Source: Roseiflexus sp. (GTDB lineage: Bacteria; Chloroflexota; Chloroflexia; Chloroflexales; Roseiflexaceae). Taken from it: a stretch of 64,000 nt of DNA. Below are positions 16,246 to 25,878 of the stretch, one piece after another; position 1 is the first letter of the stretch; each line of letters starts with the position of its first letter. Location: assembly GCA_017743475.1 (NCBI GenBank), contig JAGHYV010000001.1:124001-188000 (forward strand), in the 5' to 3' direction. Under the pieces are notes generated by a model. That model made no database searches and was not told where the DNA came from. It saw only the letters and a program-made list of their open reading frames with translations. Position numbers and translations under genes: made by a program.

Positions 16246-16983
16246 ATGACGACAATACTCCTGGTCGAAGACGATAGCGTTCTCCTTGAAACGCTCTCGT
16301 ACAATTTTGAGCGGGCAGGGTTTCAGGTCGCAACCGCTTCGGATGGGCTGGCCGGGCTGGAAATGGCGCGTCGGACGCATCCCGATCTGATCATCCTTGA
16401 TGTGATGCTGCCGGGGCTTGATGGTTTTTCCGTCTGTCGCGCAGTGGCGAAAGAGACAACGGTTCCTATTGTCCTGCTGACGGCGCTGCACGATGAGGCA
16501 CACCGGATCGCTGGACTAGAGCTTGGCGCGATCGATTACGTGGTCAAGCCATTCAGTATGGGCGAGTTGCTGGCGCGTGTACGAGCTATCTTGCGTTGGA
16601 ATGAACGCCAGCGACAAACTCCATCCTCGAATGTGCTGTGTGTCGGTCCGGTGCAACTGGATCGCAACAGCCGACGTGTCTGGTACAAGGACCGCGAGAT
16701 CGAACTCTCGCACAAGGAGTTCGATCTGCTCGCCTGCCTGATGCACAACGCTGGCGTCGCGCTCTCACGTGATCTGTTGCTGGAGCGTGTTTGGGGCAGC
16801 GATTTTCTTGGTTCGAACCGGACGATCGACGTTCACGTGCGCTGGCTGCGCGAAAAACTGGAGCCTGATCCCGCCAATCCGACGCTGATCCGCACTGTGC
16901 GCGGTATCGGGTACTGCTTTCAGGACCCGGCAACAGACCCGCCAGGGCGTCGCGTATCGCAGGAGTCGGAGCCAGCGTCCTGA
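16246..16983 (+). CDS. OmpR/PhoB-family response regulator
   Basis: A 245-residue two-component DNA-binding regulator. The receiver domain (1-120) has the acidic pair VEDD, the phospho-acceptor Asp in LIILDVMLPGLDG, the Thr switch in VLLTALHD and the Lys in VVKPFS. The C-terminal winged helix (130-230) has HKEFDLLACLMHNAG, LLLERVWG, TIDVHVRWLREKLE and TVRGIGYCF. No kinase is adjacent, so it is an orphan here; the kinase/regulator pair at 22-24 kb is separate. The start has only a weak ribosome-binding sequence. Confidence 0.92.
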   Translation: MTTILLVEDDSVLLETLSYNFERAGFQVATASDGLAGLEMARRTHPDLIILDVMLPGLDGFSVCRAVAKETTVPIVLLTALHDEAHRIAGLELGAIDYVVKPFSMGELLARVRAILRWNERQRQTPSSNVLCVGPVQLDRNSRRVWYKDREIELSHKEFDLLACLMHNAGVALSRDLLLERVWGSDFLGSNRTIDVHVRWLREKLEPDPANPTLIRTVRGIGYCFQDPATDPPGRRVSQESEPAS

Positions 16984-16994
16984 TCGCCGGTCGC

Positions 16995-17471
16995 TCAGCG
17001 GCGCATGCGTTCCTTGAGGGCGCGCTCGATGTCGCGGCGTGCTTCACGGCGCGCAATATCGTCGCGTTTGTCATAGAGTTTCTTGCCGCGTGCTAGCCCG
17101 ATTTCGACTTTTGCGCGCTGTCTGCGCAGATACAGCCGGAGCGGCACGAGCGTATATCCCTGCCGTTCGACCTGCCCGGCAAGGCGGGAAATCTCGCGCC
17201 GATGCAACAGCAATTTCCGCGGTCGGGTCGGCTCGTGGTTGAAGTACGTCCCGGATTGCTTGTAGGGCGCAATATGCACATCGTAGAGCCACGCTTCGCC
17301 ATCGACGATGCGCACATAGCCGCCACGTAGGTTCACCTGCCCGGCGCGGATTGACTTGATCTCACTACCGGTCAGCGCAATCCCTGCTTCATACGTCTCT
17401 TCGATAATATAATCGTGGCGTGCCTTGCGATTGTCGGCAATCACGCGCTCAATATCGTTCCCCCGCGCCAT
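16995..17471 (-). CDS. smpB: SsrA-binding protein
   Basis: A 158-residue partner of tmRNA in trans-translation, rescuing stalled ribosomes. The oligonucleotide-binding barrel shows NRKARHDYIIEETYEAGI, LTGSEIKSIRAGQVNL, the conserved FNHEPTRPRKLLLHRREI (His in the HEP motif) and YLRRQRAKVEIGLARGKKLYDKR; the basic tail ends IERALKERMRR. Length and order are normal. The tmRNA gene was not found in this window. It follows pyrF by about 95 bases on the same strand. Confidence 0.96.
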   Translation of the reverse strand: MARGNDIERVIADNRKARHDYIIEETYEAGIALTGSEIKSIRAGQVNLRGGYVRIVDGEAWLYDVHIAPYKQSGTYFNHEPTRPRKLLLHRREISRLAGQVERQGYTLVPLRLYLRRQRAKVEIGLARGKKLYDKRDDIARREARRDIERALKERMRR

Positions 17472-17565
17472 AGCGGGACCTCGCTTTACATCCCAGGTTC
17501 AACAATGTCCTGACATTATAGATGCTGCCTGCGTAATGCACAAACTGAGAATAAGGCTTGTGCGC

Positions 17566-18399
17566 TCAGCGCGCTATCAGCGCGGTATTGATTGCATCGC
17601 GCAGGTGAAGCGCCATCGTGCGCGCCGCCGTAGCAAAGTTCGTTCCACGGTCGGCATACAACACCGCACGCGAGACGTTGATAATCATCAAAGGTTCATC
17701 GACTGCTGCGGCGGCGCGCACCGTTGCGCCCAGGTCGCCACCCTGCGCCCCGATCCCAGGCACAAGCAGAAGCATATCCGGGCAGGCACGACGGACCTCT
17801 GTGAGCGCAGCCGGATGCGTCGCGCCAACCACTAGCCCTGTATTGCCGTGCATATTCCAGCGGTCGCGCGCCATTTCTGCAACCGCCAGATACAGCGGAC
17901 GTCCATCCGCCAGGCGCATATCCTGCAGATCACGGCTGCCAGGGTTCGATGTTTTGCAGAGAATGAAACATCCCCGTTGGGAATGCCGCAGGAATGGTTC
18001 GAGCGCATCGCTTCCCAGATACGGACTCACTGTCACTGCGTCGGCGTCGAGCATCTCAAAAGCAGCGCGCGCATATGCTTCCGCCGTGGAACCAATATCG
18101 CCACGTTTTGCATCGAGAATGATCGGCGGTCCCAATCGCAATCGGATGAGCCGTTCGAGCGCCGACCATCCTGCAGCGCCGAACGCCTCGAAAAAGGCAA
18201 TATTGGGTTTGAACGCGCAAACGAGATCTGATGTCGCCTCCATAATGGCGGCGCAAAAAGCGTATACCCCTCCGGCATCAGCTGGCAGATGCGCTGGCAT
18301 CCGCTCAGGCTCTGGGTCCAACCCAATGCACAACCAGCTCCGGTTTCGTTGGGCAGTAGCACAGACTGTTTCACGAAAGGTCATACCTTCACATGGCAT
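17566..18399 (-). CDS. pyrF: Orotidine 5'-phosphate decarboxylase (type 2)
   Basis: This enzyme converts OMP to UMP, the last step of pyrimidine synthesis. About 277 residues. Motifs are WLCIGLDPEPERMP near the N terminus, the catalytic Asp-Lys-Asp set in LDAKRGDIGSTAEAYA, and LLLVPGIGAQGG for phosphate binding. The larger size and motif style are those of the subfamily found in Actinobacteria and Chloroflexota. I chose the ATG at 18399 because AAGGCGG lies upstream; 18384 is also possible and 18450 less so. smpB follows. Confidence 0.93.
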   Translation of the reverse strand: MPCEGMTFRETVCATAQRNRSWLCIGLDPEPERMPAHLPADAGGVYAFCAAIMEATSDLVCAFKPNIAFFEAFGAAGWSALERLIRLRLGPPIILDAKRGDIGSTAEAYARAAFEMLDADAVTVSPYLGSDALEPFLRHSQRGCFILCKTSNPGSRDLQDMRLADGRPLYLAVAEMARDRWNMHGNTGLVVGATHPAALTEVRRACPDMLLLVPGIGAQGGDLGATVRAAAAVDEPLMIINVSRAVLYADRGTNFATAARTMALHLRDAINTALIAR

Positions 18400-18480
18400 T
18401 GCGAATCCGCCTTGCAAATAGGGTGCCACAGTACTGGCATTGTAACTCACAACAATTATACTATCCGCATCGCATCCAGC

Positions 18481-18536
18481 TATTGGCTACCGCCTATCAG
18501 CTATCGCCTATCGGCTATCGCCTATCAGCTCAGGCG
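18481..18536. repeat. 14-base tandem repeat, four imperfect copies
   Basis: Units at 18481, 18495, 18509 and 18523 are variants of TATCAGCTATCGCC with a 14-base period. They lie between pyrF and the sigma-factor promoter. Confidence 0.75.
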
Positions 18537-18599
18537 CGATGCGGACAGGTTCTGTGGATAATGTGGACAGGGTGTTTATAACATTCGTGGATAAAGGGG

Positions 18600-18628
18600 T
18601 TGACTTTAACTACTCGCTAATGTATAGT
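18600..18628 (+). promoter_or_regulatory. Promoter of the primary sigma factor gene
   Basis: TTGACT at 18600-18605 and TATAGT at 18623-18628 with a 17-base spacer, near consensus for the housekeeping sigma factor. The transcript would have a leader of about 180 bases before the ATG at 18816. Confidence 0.75.
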
Positions 18629-18815
18629 AGCCGCAGAAACAACGGGGCGCCGTGTTCGCGTTCTGGTCAGGCAATGAATCGGGGGGCTTGGAGTCATTTA
18701 CTCTTAGCCCCGTCTTGTTGCCAACTGTACATCGGCAGTATTGGACTATTGCACAATCAGCAGGGGCGATAGCCCGGCGTAACCGCAAATGAAATTCATG
18801 CAAGAAGGTAGACAC

Positions 18816-19997
18816 ATGGCCACCGAGATCGTGGAGCAGACACAACAGGCGTGGGCGCAAACTCTCGAGTATCTTCTAGAAATCGGGCGCACACGCGGAT
18901 TCCTGACCTACAACGAAATCCTCGAAGCGCTGCCGCAACCTGAGCACCACATTGCTGATGTTGATCAACTATATGCATCCCTTCAGGCAGAGGGCATTCG
19001 CGTCGTCGAAACCCCGATCGACATCCACGACAACGGTTCGACCGGCGACGATGAGTTGCTGACGGATATGCCTGACCTGACCGATGTGGCGCTCGATGAT
19101 CCGGTCCGCATGTATTTGCAAGAGATCGGTCAGGTTCCACTACTGTCGGCAGAACAGGAAGTCATGCTGGCAAAGGCGATGGAAGCCGGTCATCGTGCAC
19201 GTCGTGCGCTCGAACGCGAAGAGTACAGCTCCTGGCAGGAGCGCATGATGTACGAGCAGCAGGTCGCGCAGGGCAATGAGGCGCGCCAGCACCTGATCCA
19301 GGCCAACCTGCGACTGGTCGTTTCGATAGCCAAGAAGTACACATCGTATGGGCTAACGATGATGGACCTGGTGCAGGAGGGCAATATCGGTCTCATGCGC
19401 GCGGTCGAAAAGTTCGACTATACCAAAGGACACAAATTCTCCACATATGCTACATGGTGGATCCGTCAGGCGATCACCCGCGCTATTGCCGATCAGAGCC
19501 GTACCATTCGTCTGCCAGTGCATATGGGTGAAGCGATCAGCCAGGTGAAGCGCACCTCTCACAAACTTCAGCAGACGATGCAGCGCGAACCCACGCCAGA
19601 AGAGATTGCCGACGCAATGGGCATCAGTTCAGCAAAGGTGCGCCGCACGCTGGAAGCATCGATGCATCCGCTCTCGCTGGAAATGCCGGTCGGTCAGGAA
19701 GGTGAAGGGCGAATGGGTGACTTTATCGAAGACGACCGGATCTCGACGCCAGCTGAGGCTGCTGCGGCTTCGATGCTGCGCGAGCAACTCGAAGAGGTAT
19801 TACAGAAGCTGCCGGAGCGTGAGCGCAAGATTATTCAGTTGCGCTACGGCTTGAAAGATGGGCGGTACCGCACGCTCGAAGAAGTCGGTATGGAGTTCGG
19901 CATTACGCGCGAACGCATCCGCCAGATCGAGGCGGTGGCGCTTCGAAAATTGCGCCATCCGTACCTTGGTAAGAAGTTGCGCGGCTATCTCGATTGA
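18816..19997 (+). CDS. sigA: Primary RNA polymerase sigma factor (sigma-70/SigA)
   Basis: A 393-residue promoter-recognition subunit. Region 1.1-like residues 1-75 are followed by region 1.2 ([22 protein letters not shown]), region 2 with the -10-melting core ([35 protein letters not shown]), region 3 ([25 protein letters not shown]) and region 4 with the -35-reading helix ([29 protein letters not shown]). The ATG at 18816 has AAGAAGG 7 bases upstream; a start 27 bases earlier lacks one. A long leader and a strong terminator at 20014-20040 frame it as a single-gene unit. Confidence 0.95.
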   Translation: MATEIVEQTQQAWAQTLEYLLEIGRTRGFLTYNEILEALPQPEHHIADVDQLYASLQAEGIRVVETPIDIHDNGSTGDDELLTDMPDLTDVALDDPVRMYLQEIGQVPLLSAEQEVMLAKAMEAGHRARRALEREEYSSWQERMMYEQQVAQGNEARQHLIQANLRLVVSIAKKYTSYGLTMMDLVQEGNIGLMRAVEKFDYTKGHKFSTYATWWIRQAITRAIADQSRTIRLPVHMGEAISQVKRTSHKLQQTMQREPTPEEIADAMGISSAKVRRTLEASMHPLSLEMPVGQEGEGRMGDFIEDDRISTPAEAAAASMLREQLEEVLQKLPERERKIIQLRYGLKDGRYRTLEEVGMEFGITRERIRQIEAVALRKLRHPYLGKKLRGYLD

Positions 19998-20013
19998 CGC
20001 ACTGTTGTGCCCG

Positions 20014-20040
20014 CCCCCTTATCGTCTGGCGATAAGGGGG
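20014..20040 (+). terminator. Intrinsic terminator after sigA
   Basis: CCCCCTTATCG and CGATAAGGGGG form an 11-bp perfect stem with loop TCTGG, followed by CTTCTCTGTTT. It starts 17 bases after the sigA stop. Confidence 0.88.
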
Positions 20041-20252
20041 CTTCTCTGTTTGATCGATGCTAGACCGCGTGCGTGTGACCGACTCCTGGTATACTATCTG
20101 AGAACTGTGCGTCATCCGCCCATCCTTGTGCTTCCATCAGCTATAATGCGCGTTAACGCGCTGTGTTGCGGGCTGTTCGCCGACCTGTCTCATCTGCGCG
20201 AGCACTATATAGACGGAATCATTGTTAGTGTATCTGTAAGGAGACGTAACTT

Positions 20253-20534
20253 ATGGCAACTCGATTGAGCGATGCTGAGATTGAAGAGCGCCTCGGCGAT
20301 CTGACTGGATGGACACGCGAGGGCAATGAGATCCGGAAGACATTTCAACTTCCCTCGTTTCCTTCTGCAATTGCGTTTGTCGTCAACGTCGCCTTCCTGG
20401 CTGAAGCCGCCAGACACCATCCTGATATCGATATTCGCTGGCGTAAGGTGACGCTGAGCCTGACTACCCACGATGCTGGCGGCTTAACGCAGAAGGACTT
20501 CGATCTGGCCGCCCAGATCGATGAGATTATGTAA
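20253..20534 (+). CDS. Pterin-4a-carbinolamine dehydratase-like protein
   Basis: A 93-residue small alpha/beta protein. The active-site signature is present as AEAARHHPDIDIRWRKVTLSLTTHDAGGLTQKDFDLA, with the paired His (HHPD) and the Asp in THDAGGLT. The enzyme recycles pterin cofactors after aromatic hydroxylation; in bacteria without such hydroxylases it may act as a dimerisation cofactor or in molybdopterin metabolism. A strong AAGGAG precedes the ATG. An extended -10 (TGG then TATACT at 20090-20095) could drive it from far upstream. Confidence 0.9.
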   Translation: MATRLSDAEIEERLGDLTGWTREGNEIRKTFQLPSFPSAIAFVVNVAFLAEAARHHPDIDIRWRKVTLSLTTHDAGGLTQKDFDLAAQIDEIM

Positions 20535-20682
20535 GCAGTGAGCGGTGTGGTTCGGATAGATGGAGCGGTACGTATCGTCAATATCTGTTGCGACCGGTGC
20601 ACGTAATGGAAGCCTGGCGCAGTGATCCGCCTCGTTCTCCGTCAGTATTGCTGCGAAGAGCGAGACAGACGACAAGGTTAGG

Positions 20683-21195
20683 ATGACGAAACGCAGGTGG
20701 CGTTACCGGGTTCGTCAATTCGTCACTGCCCTGATTGCCGGTATTCGTCTGGATGAGCGTGTCCTGCTTGTGCGCACGTTGAGCGATCCGCAGTTGCTAC
20801 TTTTTGAGCGCATGCCGCGGTTCGCTCAACGTCACAGCCTCGATGTCTATCACGCACTGGTACGCGCCGGTCACACCGACCCGCATCTGCTCCAGGCAGC
20901 GCTGCTGCACGATTGCGGGAAGGTTGATCCAAACGGTCGAACCATCCCCCTGATATACTATATCATCATTGTGCTGCTGCAACAGTATGCCCCTGATCTG
21001 TACCAGCGCGCCGCGCGCAACGGTCGCGGTCTGCTTTACCCGTTCACTCTTCACGCCACCCATGAGCAGCGCAGCGTCATCTACGTTCGGGCAGCAGGAA
21101 GTCATCCAGATGTCGTGCAGATCCTGAGCGACTACGCCGAACGACGCGCAACGCCATTCGCCGACGCACTGCGCGCTGCTGACGATACGAGTTGA
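20683..21195 (+). CDS. HD-domain protein
   Basis: A 170-residue protein of the metal-dependent phosphohydrolase superfamily. The HD motif is in LLQAALLHDCGKVDPNG, with upstream His in RHSLDVYHALV and a late Asp in PDVVQILSDYAE. The central stretch LIYYIIIVLLQQY is hydrophobic and may form a helix at the membrane. The substrate is unknown; short family members are often nucleotidases or part of RNA/nucleotide signalling. It is followed at once by scpA (6-base gap to the ATG), so both are probably one operon. Confidence 0.8.
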   Translation: MTKRRWRYRVRQFVTALIAGIRLDERVLLVRTLSDPQLLLFERMPRFAQRHSLDVYHALVRAGHTDPHLLQAALLHDCGKVDPNGRTIPLIYYIIIVLLQQYAPDLYQRAARNGRGLLYPFTLHATHEQRSVIYVRAAGSHPDVVQILSDYAERRATPFADALRAADDTS

Positions 21196-21200
21196 ACGCC

Positions 21201-21953
21201 ATGATCGCCAATCATCTCGACTACACCATAACCCTGCCGGTGTTCGAGGGTCCGCTCGATCTGCTGCTGCGCCTGATCGAGCGTGAGGAACTGGATATTA
21301 CCAGAGTGGCGCTTGCACACGTCGCCGAACAGTACCTTGCGCATGTGCGTGCGATGGAAACGCCGGATCCGGCGTCGCTCTCGGCGTTTTTAGTTATGGC
21401 GGCACGTTTGCTGCTGTTGAAATCGCGGGCGTTGCTGCCACAACCGCCAGCAACCGGCGACCCGGAACCAGACGACGATGACGACGCATTGGTGCGTCAG
21501 CTGCAGGATTATCAGCGCTTCCAACGACTTGCTGCGCTGTTGCGTCGCTATGAGGGTCGTCGCATGTATCTGCGGCTCGCCCCTCCTCCGGCGCCGCGCT
21601 CCACGCCGCTTGACCATACGGTCGCTGACCTGATTGCTGCCATACAACGCCGCAAGCAGTTGATGCTGCCGCTCGATCCGCCGCCTGTTGCGCTTCCCGC
21701 GCCGAAGATCGTCACTGTTGGCGAGATGATCGACCGCATTCGCGCACGACTTGCGGAGCGCTCCTGGATCGCATTCGAGGAAATTATCTCGCTGACTGCC
21801 CGACGCATCGAGATCGTCGTCGCATTCTGGGCAGTGCTGGAACTTTGGAAACGCTGCGCAGTTATGGTCGAACAGACCGGTCTCTTTGGCACGATTGTGA
21901 TCCGCCGCGGACCGGGGTTCGCTGCTGGTTGGGAGTTGGAGGTTGAAGGTTGA
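21201..21953 (+). CDS. scpA: Segregation and condensation protein A
   Basis: A 250-residue kleisin that bridges the SMC ATPase heads in chromosome condensation, with ScpB. The N-terminal family signature is clear: LPVFEGPLDLLLRLIEREELDIT and LSAFLVMAARLLLLKSRALLP. The C-terminal winged helix is SWIAFEEIISLTARRIEIVVAFWAVLELWKR. scpB is not in this window. The ATG at 21201 is used; a TTG at 21192 overlaps the HD gene stop. The last codons (LEVEG, stop) are written in a GGTTGAAGG simple repeat that continues past the gene. Confidence 0.93.
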   Translation: MIANHLDYTITLPVFEGPLDLLLRLIEREELDITRVALAHVAEQYLAHVRAMETPDPASLSAFLVMAARLLLLKSRALLPQPPATGDPEPDDDDDALVRQLQDYQRFQRLAALLRRYEGRRMYLRLAPPPAPRSTPLDHTVADLIAAIQRRKQLMLPLDPPPVALPAPKIVTVGEMIDRIRARLAERSWIAFEEIISLTARRIEIVVAFWAVLELWKRCAVMVEQTGLFGTIVIRRGPGFAAGWELEVEG

Positions 21954-22019
21954 AGGTGGAACGTTGAACGTTGAAGGTTAGACGTTGAAGGTAGAACGTT
22001 GAACATTGAATGTTAGATT
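21937..22019. repeat. Degenerate GTTGAAGGT/GTTGAACGT tandem repeat
   Basis: About nine imperfect copies of a 7-9-base unit (GGTTGAA, CGTTGAA) run from the last scpA codons into the spacer. A similar simple sequence is found at 35406-35455 and at the end of the dehydrogenase gene near 42390-42420. Confidence 0.75.
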
Positions 22020-22056
22020 GGTTCTTACAGAGGTTAGATCGATTGGACAGGGACCC

Positions 22057-22788
22057 CTACCCTTCGCTCTTCCCGTTGTGGTCGCGTTTGAAATCAACAA
22101 AACGATAACCGATTCCGCGCTCGGTCAGAATGTACTTCGGATTTGCCGGATCCTCCTCGATCTTCTGCCGCAGATAGGTGATATAGAGCCGCAGGTAGTG
22201 CGTCTCATCGCGGTACTCTGGCCCCCACACCTTGCTCAGGAGTTGCTCGTGGGTCATCACATACCCGGCATTCTGTACCAGGTGGTATAGCAGCCGGTAC
22301 TCGGTCGGGCGTAGATTCACCCGTTCGCCGTTCACCAGCACTTCACGTCGGGCAAAGTCGATCTGAAGTCGGTCATCCACCTTCACCAGGGTTTGCGGTG
22401 CTGGCGGCGGGGTATAGTGGCGTCGCAGCACAGCGCGAATGCGACTCACCAGTTCACGGTGACTGAACGGCTTGCCAATATAATCATCGGCACCCAGTTC
22501 CAGTCCCTTGATGCGGTCCTCTTCATCGTCCTTTGCAGTCAGCACCAGCACCGGCACCGACGACGCCTGCCGCAATCGACGCAGGGTCTCAAAACCATCC
22601 ATCACCGGCATCATAATGTCGAGCAGCACGACATCCGGCATCTCGTCGCGCACCTTCTCCAGCGCCTCACGCCCATTCGATGCGCTGATAACCCGGCATC
22701 CCTCCAGTTCCAGGTTCATGCGCATGAAATTAACCATGCGCGGCTCGTCGTCAACGACGAGGATCAGTTTGTCTTTGAGTTCTGACAT
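22057..22788 (-). CDS. OmpR/PhoB-family response regulator, partner of the adjacent kinase
   Basis: A 243-residue regulator. The receiver has VVDDEPRM, phospho-acceptor in [13 protein letters not shown], Thr in [12 protein letters not shown] and Lys in [11 protein letters not shown]. The winged helix has [44 protein letters not shown] and [13 protein letters not shown], closest in style to KdpE. The gene starts 13 bases after the stop of the sensor kinase on the same strand, so the two make a two-component pair. The start at 22788 fits the family N terminus; longer frames upstream are only antisense of the kinase. Confidence 0.93.
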   Translation of the reverse strand: MSELKDKLILVVDDEPRMVNFMRMNLELEGCRVISASNGREALEKVRDEMPDVVLLDIMMPVMDGFETLRRLRQASSVPVLVLTAKDDEEDRIKGLELGADDYIGKPFSHRELVSRIRAVLRRHYTPPPAPQTLVKVDDRLQIDFARREVLVNGERVNLRPTEYRLLYHLVQNAGYVMTHEQLLSKVWGPEYRDETHYLRLYITYLRQKIEEDPANPKYILTERGIGYRFVDFKRDHNGKSEG

Positions 22789-22801
22789 ATGCGTGGGTTC
22801 C

Positions 22802-24472
22802 TCACTGTTCATGGTCTTCAAGCAGCGGTGGTTCGGCGTAAGGCGGCAACATGGCTGGCGGTTCACACACGCCTTCAGAAGAAGCGGGCTGCATCTCAGG
22901 CGCCACTGTCTGGTCGCCCAGCATTGGCGTCGCCAGCGGTACCGTGAACGAAAAGCGAGAACCGCGTCCGGGTCGACTGTCCACCCAGATTCGTCCTCCC
23001 TGCGCTTCGACAATAACACGCGACAGGAACAGCCCCAATCCAGCCCCCTGTGTCTCACGTCGCAAACGATTGTCAACGCGGTAGAAGCGACGGAAAAGTT
23101 TCTTCTGCTCCTCAAATGGAATGCCAATCCCCTGATCACTGACCGAGATGATCGCATAATCGCCGCTCACGCGTGCTGCAATGCGCACTAGTCCGCCATT
23201 CGGACTGTACTTGATCGCATTGCTGACCAGATTTTCCAGCACAGTGCGAGTGCGCTCGTAGTCGGCATGCACCGGTGGCAGATCATCGGGGATGTCGATC
23301 TCGAAGGTGAATCGCTCACCCGCCTGTGGCATGAATCGCTCGACCACACGTTCCACCAGCGGACGCACTGCCCAGTCGCTCAATTCCAGCCGCAACCCAT
23401 CGGTTTGCAGGCGGGACGCCTCCAGCAGCGTATTGATCTGCTGTGCCAGACGATCAGCCTCTTCAATAATGACCATCAATCCTTCCCGCAACGTCGCAGC
23501 GTCCCACGCTGCGTCCTGACGCGCTAGCGTTTCAGCATACCCTTTGATGATACTGACCGGTGTACGCAGTTCATGCGAGATGACCGAGATGAACGTATTC
23601 TGCATTTCCGCCTCGATTTTTTGCTCGGTCACATCGCGAACATTCGCAATTGCGCCCAAAAATGCGCCCTGTGGACTACGCTGTGCAGCGTACCGACTCT
23701 GGACATAGAGACGTCGACCGTCGCGGGTAGTGATCCACCCTTCAGCGACGGGGTTCGGCTCGAATGGCTGACGTTGCAGCGGGCAATCGGTCAGGCAGAG
23801 GTTGGCGCCCTGTGGCGTATGGATCGCAAGCACCTCGGCGCATGGACGTCCGATCGCCTCTTCACGACTCCACCCGGTCAGTTGCTCCATTGCACGGTTG
23901 AACGTCGTAATACGCCAGCGCGAGTCGAGGATCATCACGCCATCGGCGCTGTTCTCGATGAGCGCATCGAGGTGCTGCTTTTCCCGCAGCACACTCTGGA
24001 ACAGGCGAGCATTCGAAACCGCGATAGCCGCCTGATCAGCGAAGGCGGTGAGGAGTTGATGTTCCTCTGCGGTGAACTCGACATTCAGCGCCGCGCGAAA
24101 GACATAGATCACCCCGACCGTCGCGCCGCGAAACACAAGAGGCAATGCGCTCACGTGGCGCAACGGCAACCCGATGTCGGCGCCAACCTCACGCAGACGG
24201 CGCACCAGCGTTGGTTGATCGTCGATGGGCGTTGCCAGCAGTTCACTGAAAGCGGGCCAGGTTTCGCGCGCTAGCCCCGACGCCGCATATATGCGCGTCA
24301 CGCCATCATCATCGCGCAACGCGATCAAACCGGAGTTGCCAGCAAGCAGATCAACCGCCACCTCGATCACCAGGTTGAGCACACTGGTCAGATCGAGTTG
24401 TGCTGTGATTGCACGACTGATGCGCAGCAACGACTCGAGTTGCCGCAAACGCTGGTCATACCGGTCTAACAT
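22802..24472 (-). CDS. Soluble GAF-PAS sensor histidine kinase
   Basis: A 556-residue kinase without membrane segments. Order: coiled start ([16 protein letters not shown]), GAF domain about 20-175, PAS about 190-310 ([38 protein letters not shown]), HisKA with phospho-His in [19 protein letters not shown], and HATPase with N-box [24 protein letters not shown] and [19 protein letters not shown] Cys pair in the PAS region (CLTDCPLQR) could bind a cofactor, but this is speculation. The start at 24472 has GGAGCG 8 bases upstream. It is divergent from hsp20. Confidence 0.92.
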   Translation of the reverse strand: MLDRYDQRLRQLESLLRISRAITAQLDLTSVLNLVIEVAVDLLAGNSGLIALRDDDGVTRIYAASGLARETWPAFSELLATPIDDQPTLVRRLREVGADIGLPLRHVSALPLVFRGATVGVIYVFRAALNVEFTAEEHQLLTAFADQAAIAVSNARLFQSVLREKQHLDALIENSADGVMILDSRWRITTFNRAMEQLTGWSREEAIGRPCAEVLAIHTPQGANLCLTDCPLQRQPFEPNPVAEGWITTRDGRRLYVQSRYAAQRSPQGAFLGAIANVRDVTEQKIEAEMQNTFISVISHELRTPVSIIKGYAETLARQDAAWDAATLREGLMVIIEEADRLAQQINTLLEASRLQTDGLRLELSDWAVRPLVERVVERFMPQAGERFTFEIDIPDDLPPVHADYERTRTVLENLVSNAIKYSPNGGLVRIAARVSGDYAIISVSDQGIGIPFEEQKKLFRRFYRVDNRLRRETQGAGLGLFLSRVIVEAQGGRIWVDSRPGRGSRFSFTVPLATPMLGDQTVAPEMQPASSEGVCEPPAMLPPYAEPPLLEDHEQ

Positions 24473-24590
24473 CGTTCTAACGCTCCATAGATAGCATTCT
24501 AACACACATGACATATACTGCTCAACGGAGGCAAGAAGACAACGGTCGTACCAGGCAACAAAAACCTGATACACCAAAGGAGGCAGAGCC

Positions 24591-25034
24591 ATGACCAACC
24601 TGACTCGCTGGGATCCCTTCCAGGAGATGATGACCCTGCGCGAAGCAATGAACCAGTTGTTTGAGGAAAGCTTCGTGCGCACCGATCTGGCGCGTGGCAG
24701 CTTCATGCCGGCGATCGACCTGAGCGAAACTGAGGATGCCTATTTGGTCGAAGCGGCAGTGCCCGGGCTGAAGCCGGAAGACCTGGAAGTGACAGTAGAA
24801 AATAGCGTGCTGACAATCAAAGGCGAGATTAAGCAGGAGTCGCAGGAGACGAAGCGCAACTATCATCGGATCGAGCGACGCTACGGCACCTTCCAGCGCC
24901 AGGTTGCGCTGCCACGCTCAGTCAAGGCGGATGAAATCAAAGCGACACTGAGCAACGGTGTCTTGCGGTTGGAGATCCCAAAGGCCGAGGAAGTCAAGCC
25001 ACGTCGCATTCTGATCAACCCGACGACCAACTGA
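24591..25034 (+). CDS. Hsp20/alpha-crystallin small heat-shock protein
   Basis: A 147-residue ATP-independent holdase that keeps unfolding proteins soluble. The crystallin domain runs from FMPAIDLSETEDAYLVEAAVPG to the beta strands LEVTVENSVLTIKGEI and the C-terminal signature LPRSVKADEIKATLSNGVLRLEIPK. The short N-terminal arm (TRWDPFQEMMTLREAMNQLF) is the usual oligomer-forming part. No I-x-I tail is evident (ILINPTTN is the closest). A strong AAAGGAGG precedes the start. No CIRCE element is seen upstream. Confidence 0.95.
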   Translation: MTNLTRWDPFQEMMTLREAMNQLFEESFVRTDLARGSFMPAIDLSETEDAYLVEAAVPGLKPEDLEVTVENSVLTIKGEIKQESQETKRNYHRIERRYGTFQRQVALPRSVKADEIKATLSNGVLRLEIPKAEEVKPRRILINPTTN

Positions 25035-25058
25035 ATCCTTCGGGCAGCCTTCTCTATA

Positions 25059-25094
25059 CCCTGCCTGTCAGCGCCGATGCGTTGGCAGGCAGGG
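25059..25094 (+). terminator. Hairpin after hsp20
   Basis: CCCTGCCTGTCA and TGGCAGGCAGGG pair over 12 positions (one G-T) around a 12-base loop, followed by CATTTCATT. The U-tract is weak. The following 260 bases up to the HTH gene show no gene. Confidence 0.75.
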
Positions 25095-25356
25095 CATTTC
25101 ATTAATGAACGACAGTCTGTTAATACTTACATGTCGTCACATCTCGAAAGAATATTCAACCGGCTCCCACATACCGTAAGCCGCTACCTGATCGGTTGTA
25201 CAGCATAGCACGCACTGGGCGATAGCACAATTACTGTTTACAAAGAGCACTGGACATTCGAGATTCTGCATGCTATGATCACAGTAAAGCAACCAATCGG
25301 TACAGGTATGCCCGTCAGAGTCCTGAGCCGGGGCGTCAAAGTAGGGGTGCGCATCT

Positions 25357-25644
25357 ATGCGACTCGATCTGAGTAGTAAGCGAGCAAGGAAACTCATCCG
25401 TGAGCACGACCTGAGTGAGGAAGAGATTTTACAGATCGTTGCATCGGCGCGCATCAATCTGGCGACGTTCGATCCGGAATACCGCACCAATGTCACTCAG
25501 ATAGCTGAAGATTTGCGTAAGAGCCGTCCGACGATCTATGGATGGGCAGATCGTGCGCTGGCGGCTACCATTCAATCGTTGCGTAACATCCGCACGGGAC
25601 GCCCGCCCAAAGAGCGTGAGCGCAGCGCCGAGAATGACGCATAG
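25357..25644 (+). CDS. Small helix-turn-helix protein of unknown function
   Basis: A 95-residue, highly charged protein. The middle part, YRTNVTQIAEDLRKSRPTIYGWADRAL, reads as a helix-turn-helix like those in Fis/transposase N termini. The N terminus is basic and helical (SSKRARKLIREHDLSEEEI) and the C terminus basic (RTGRPPKERERS). I do not recognise the family. No transposase catalytic part follows, so it is more likely a stand-alone regulator or an orphaned DNA-binding fragment. It lies upstream of the polarity operon with about 230 bases and a separate promoter between. Confidence 0.6.
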   Translation: MRLDLSSKRARKLIREHDLSEEEILQIVASARINLATFDPEYRTNVTQIAEDLRKSRPTIYGWADRALAATIQSLRNIRTGRPPKERERSAENDA

Positions 25645-25804
25645 AGTGCGCTACGTGGAGCAAAGCTGCAATCACGTCGTTACCACTTTGATCATCTTCT
25701 GATATGAAACTGTGTAGTATAATGGAGAATAGACTGCCACAGACGCGCGGCACGCTCGCCAAGATTCGGATGGCGCGTGCACGCGACTTGCGGTATAAAC
25801 GGTG

Positions 25805-25813
25805 TGCTATAAT
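25805..25813 (+). promoter_or_regulatory. Extended -10 promoter before the roadblock/MglA operon
   Basis: TGC followed by TATAAT at 25808-25813 makes a perfect extended -10. No good -35 is present at the right distance. A second TATAAT lies at 25718-25723. The ATG of the roadblock gene is at 25879. Confidence 0.6.
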
Positions 25814-25878
25814 AACGAAACAAAGAGGCGATGCATATGCAGCGCGCCTTTTCTGGTGCACACAGAGCGGAGAGCCGC

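Noticed and set aside
17472-17565. tmRNA gene next to smpB
   Set aside because: The smpB-pyrF gap is under 100 bases and shows no tRNA-like ends.
25357-25644. Transposase fragment
   Set aside because: It has an HTH-like part but no DDE/HUH catalytic segment, no terminal inverted repeats and a complete short frame.
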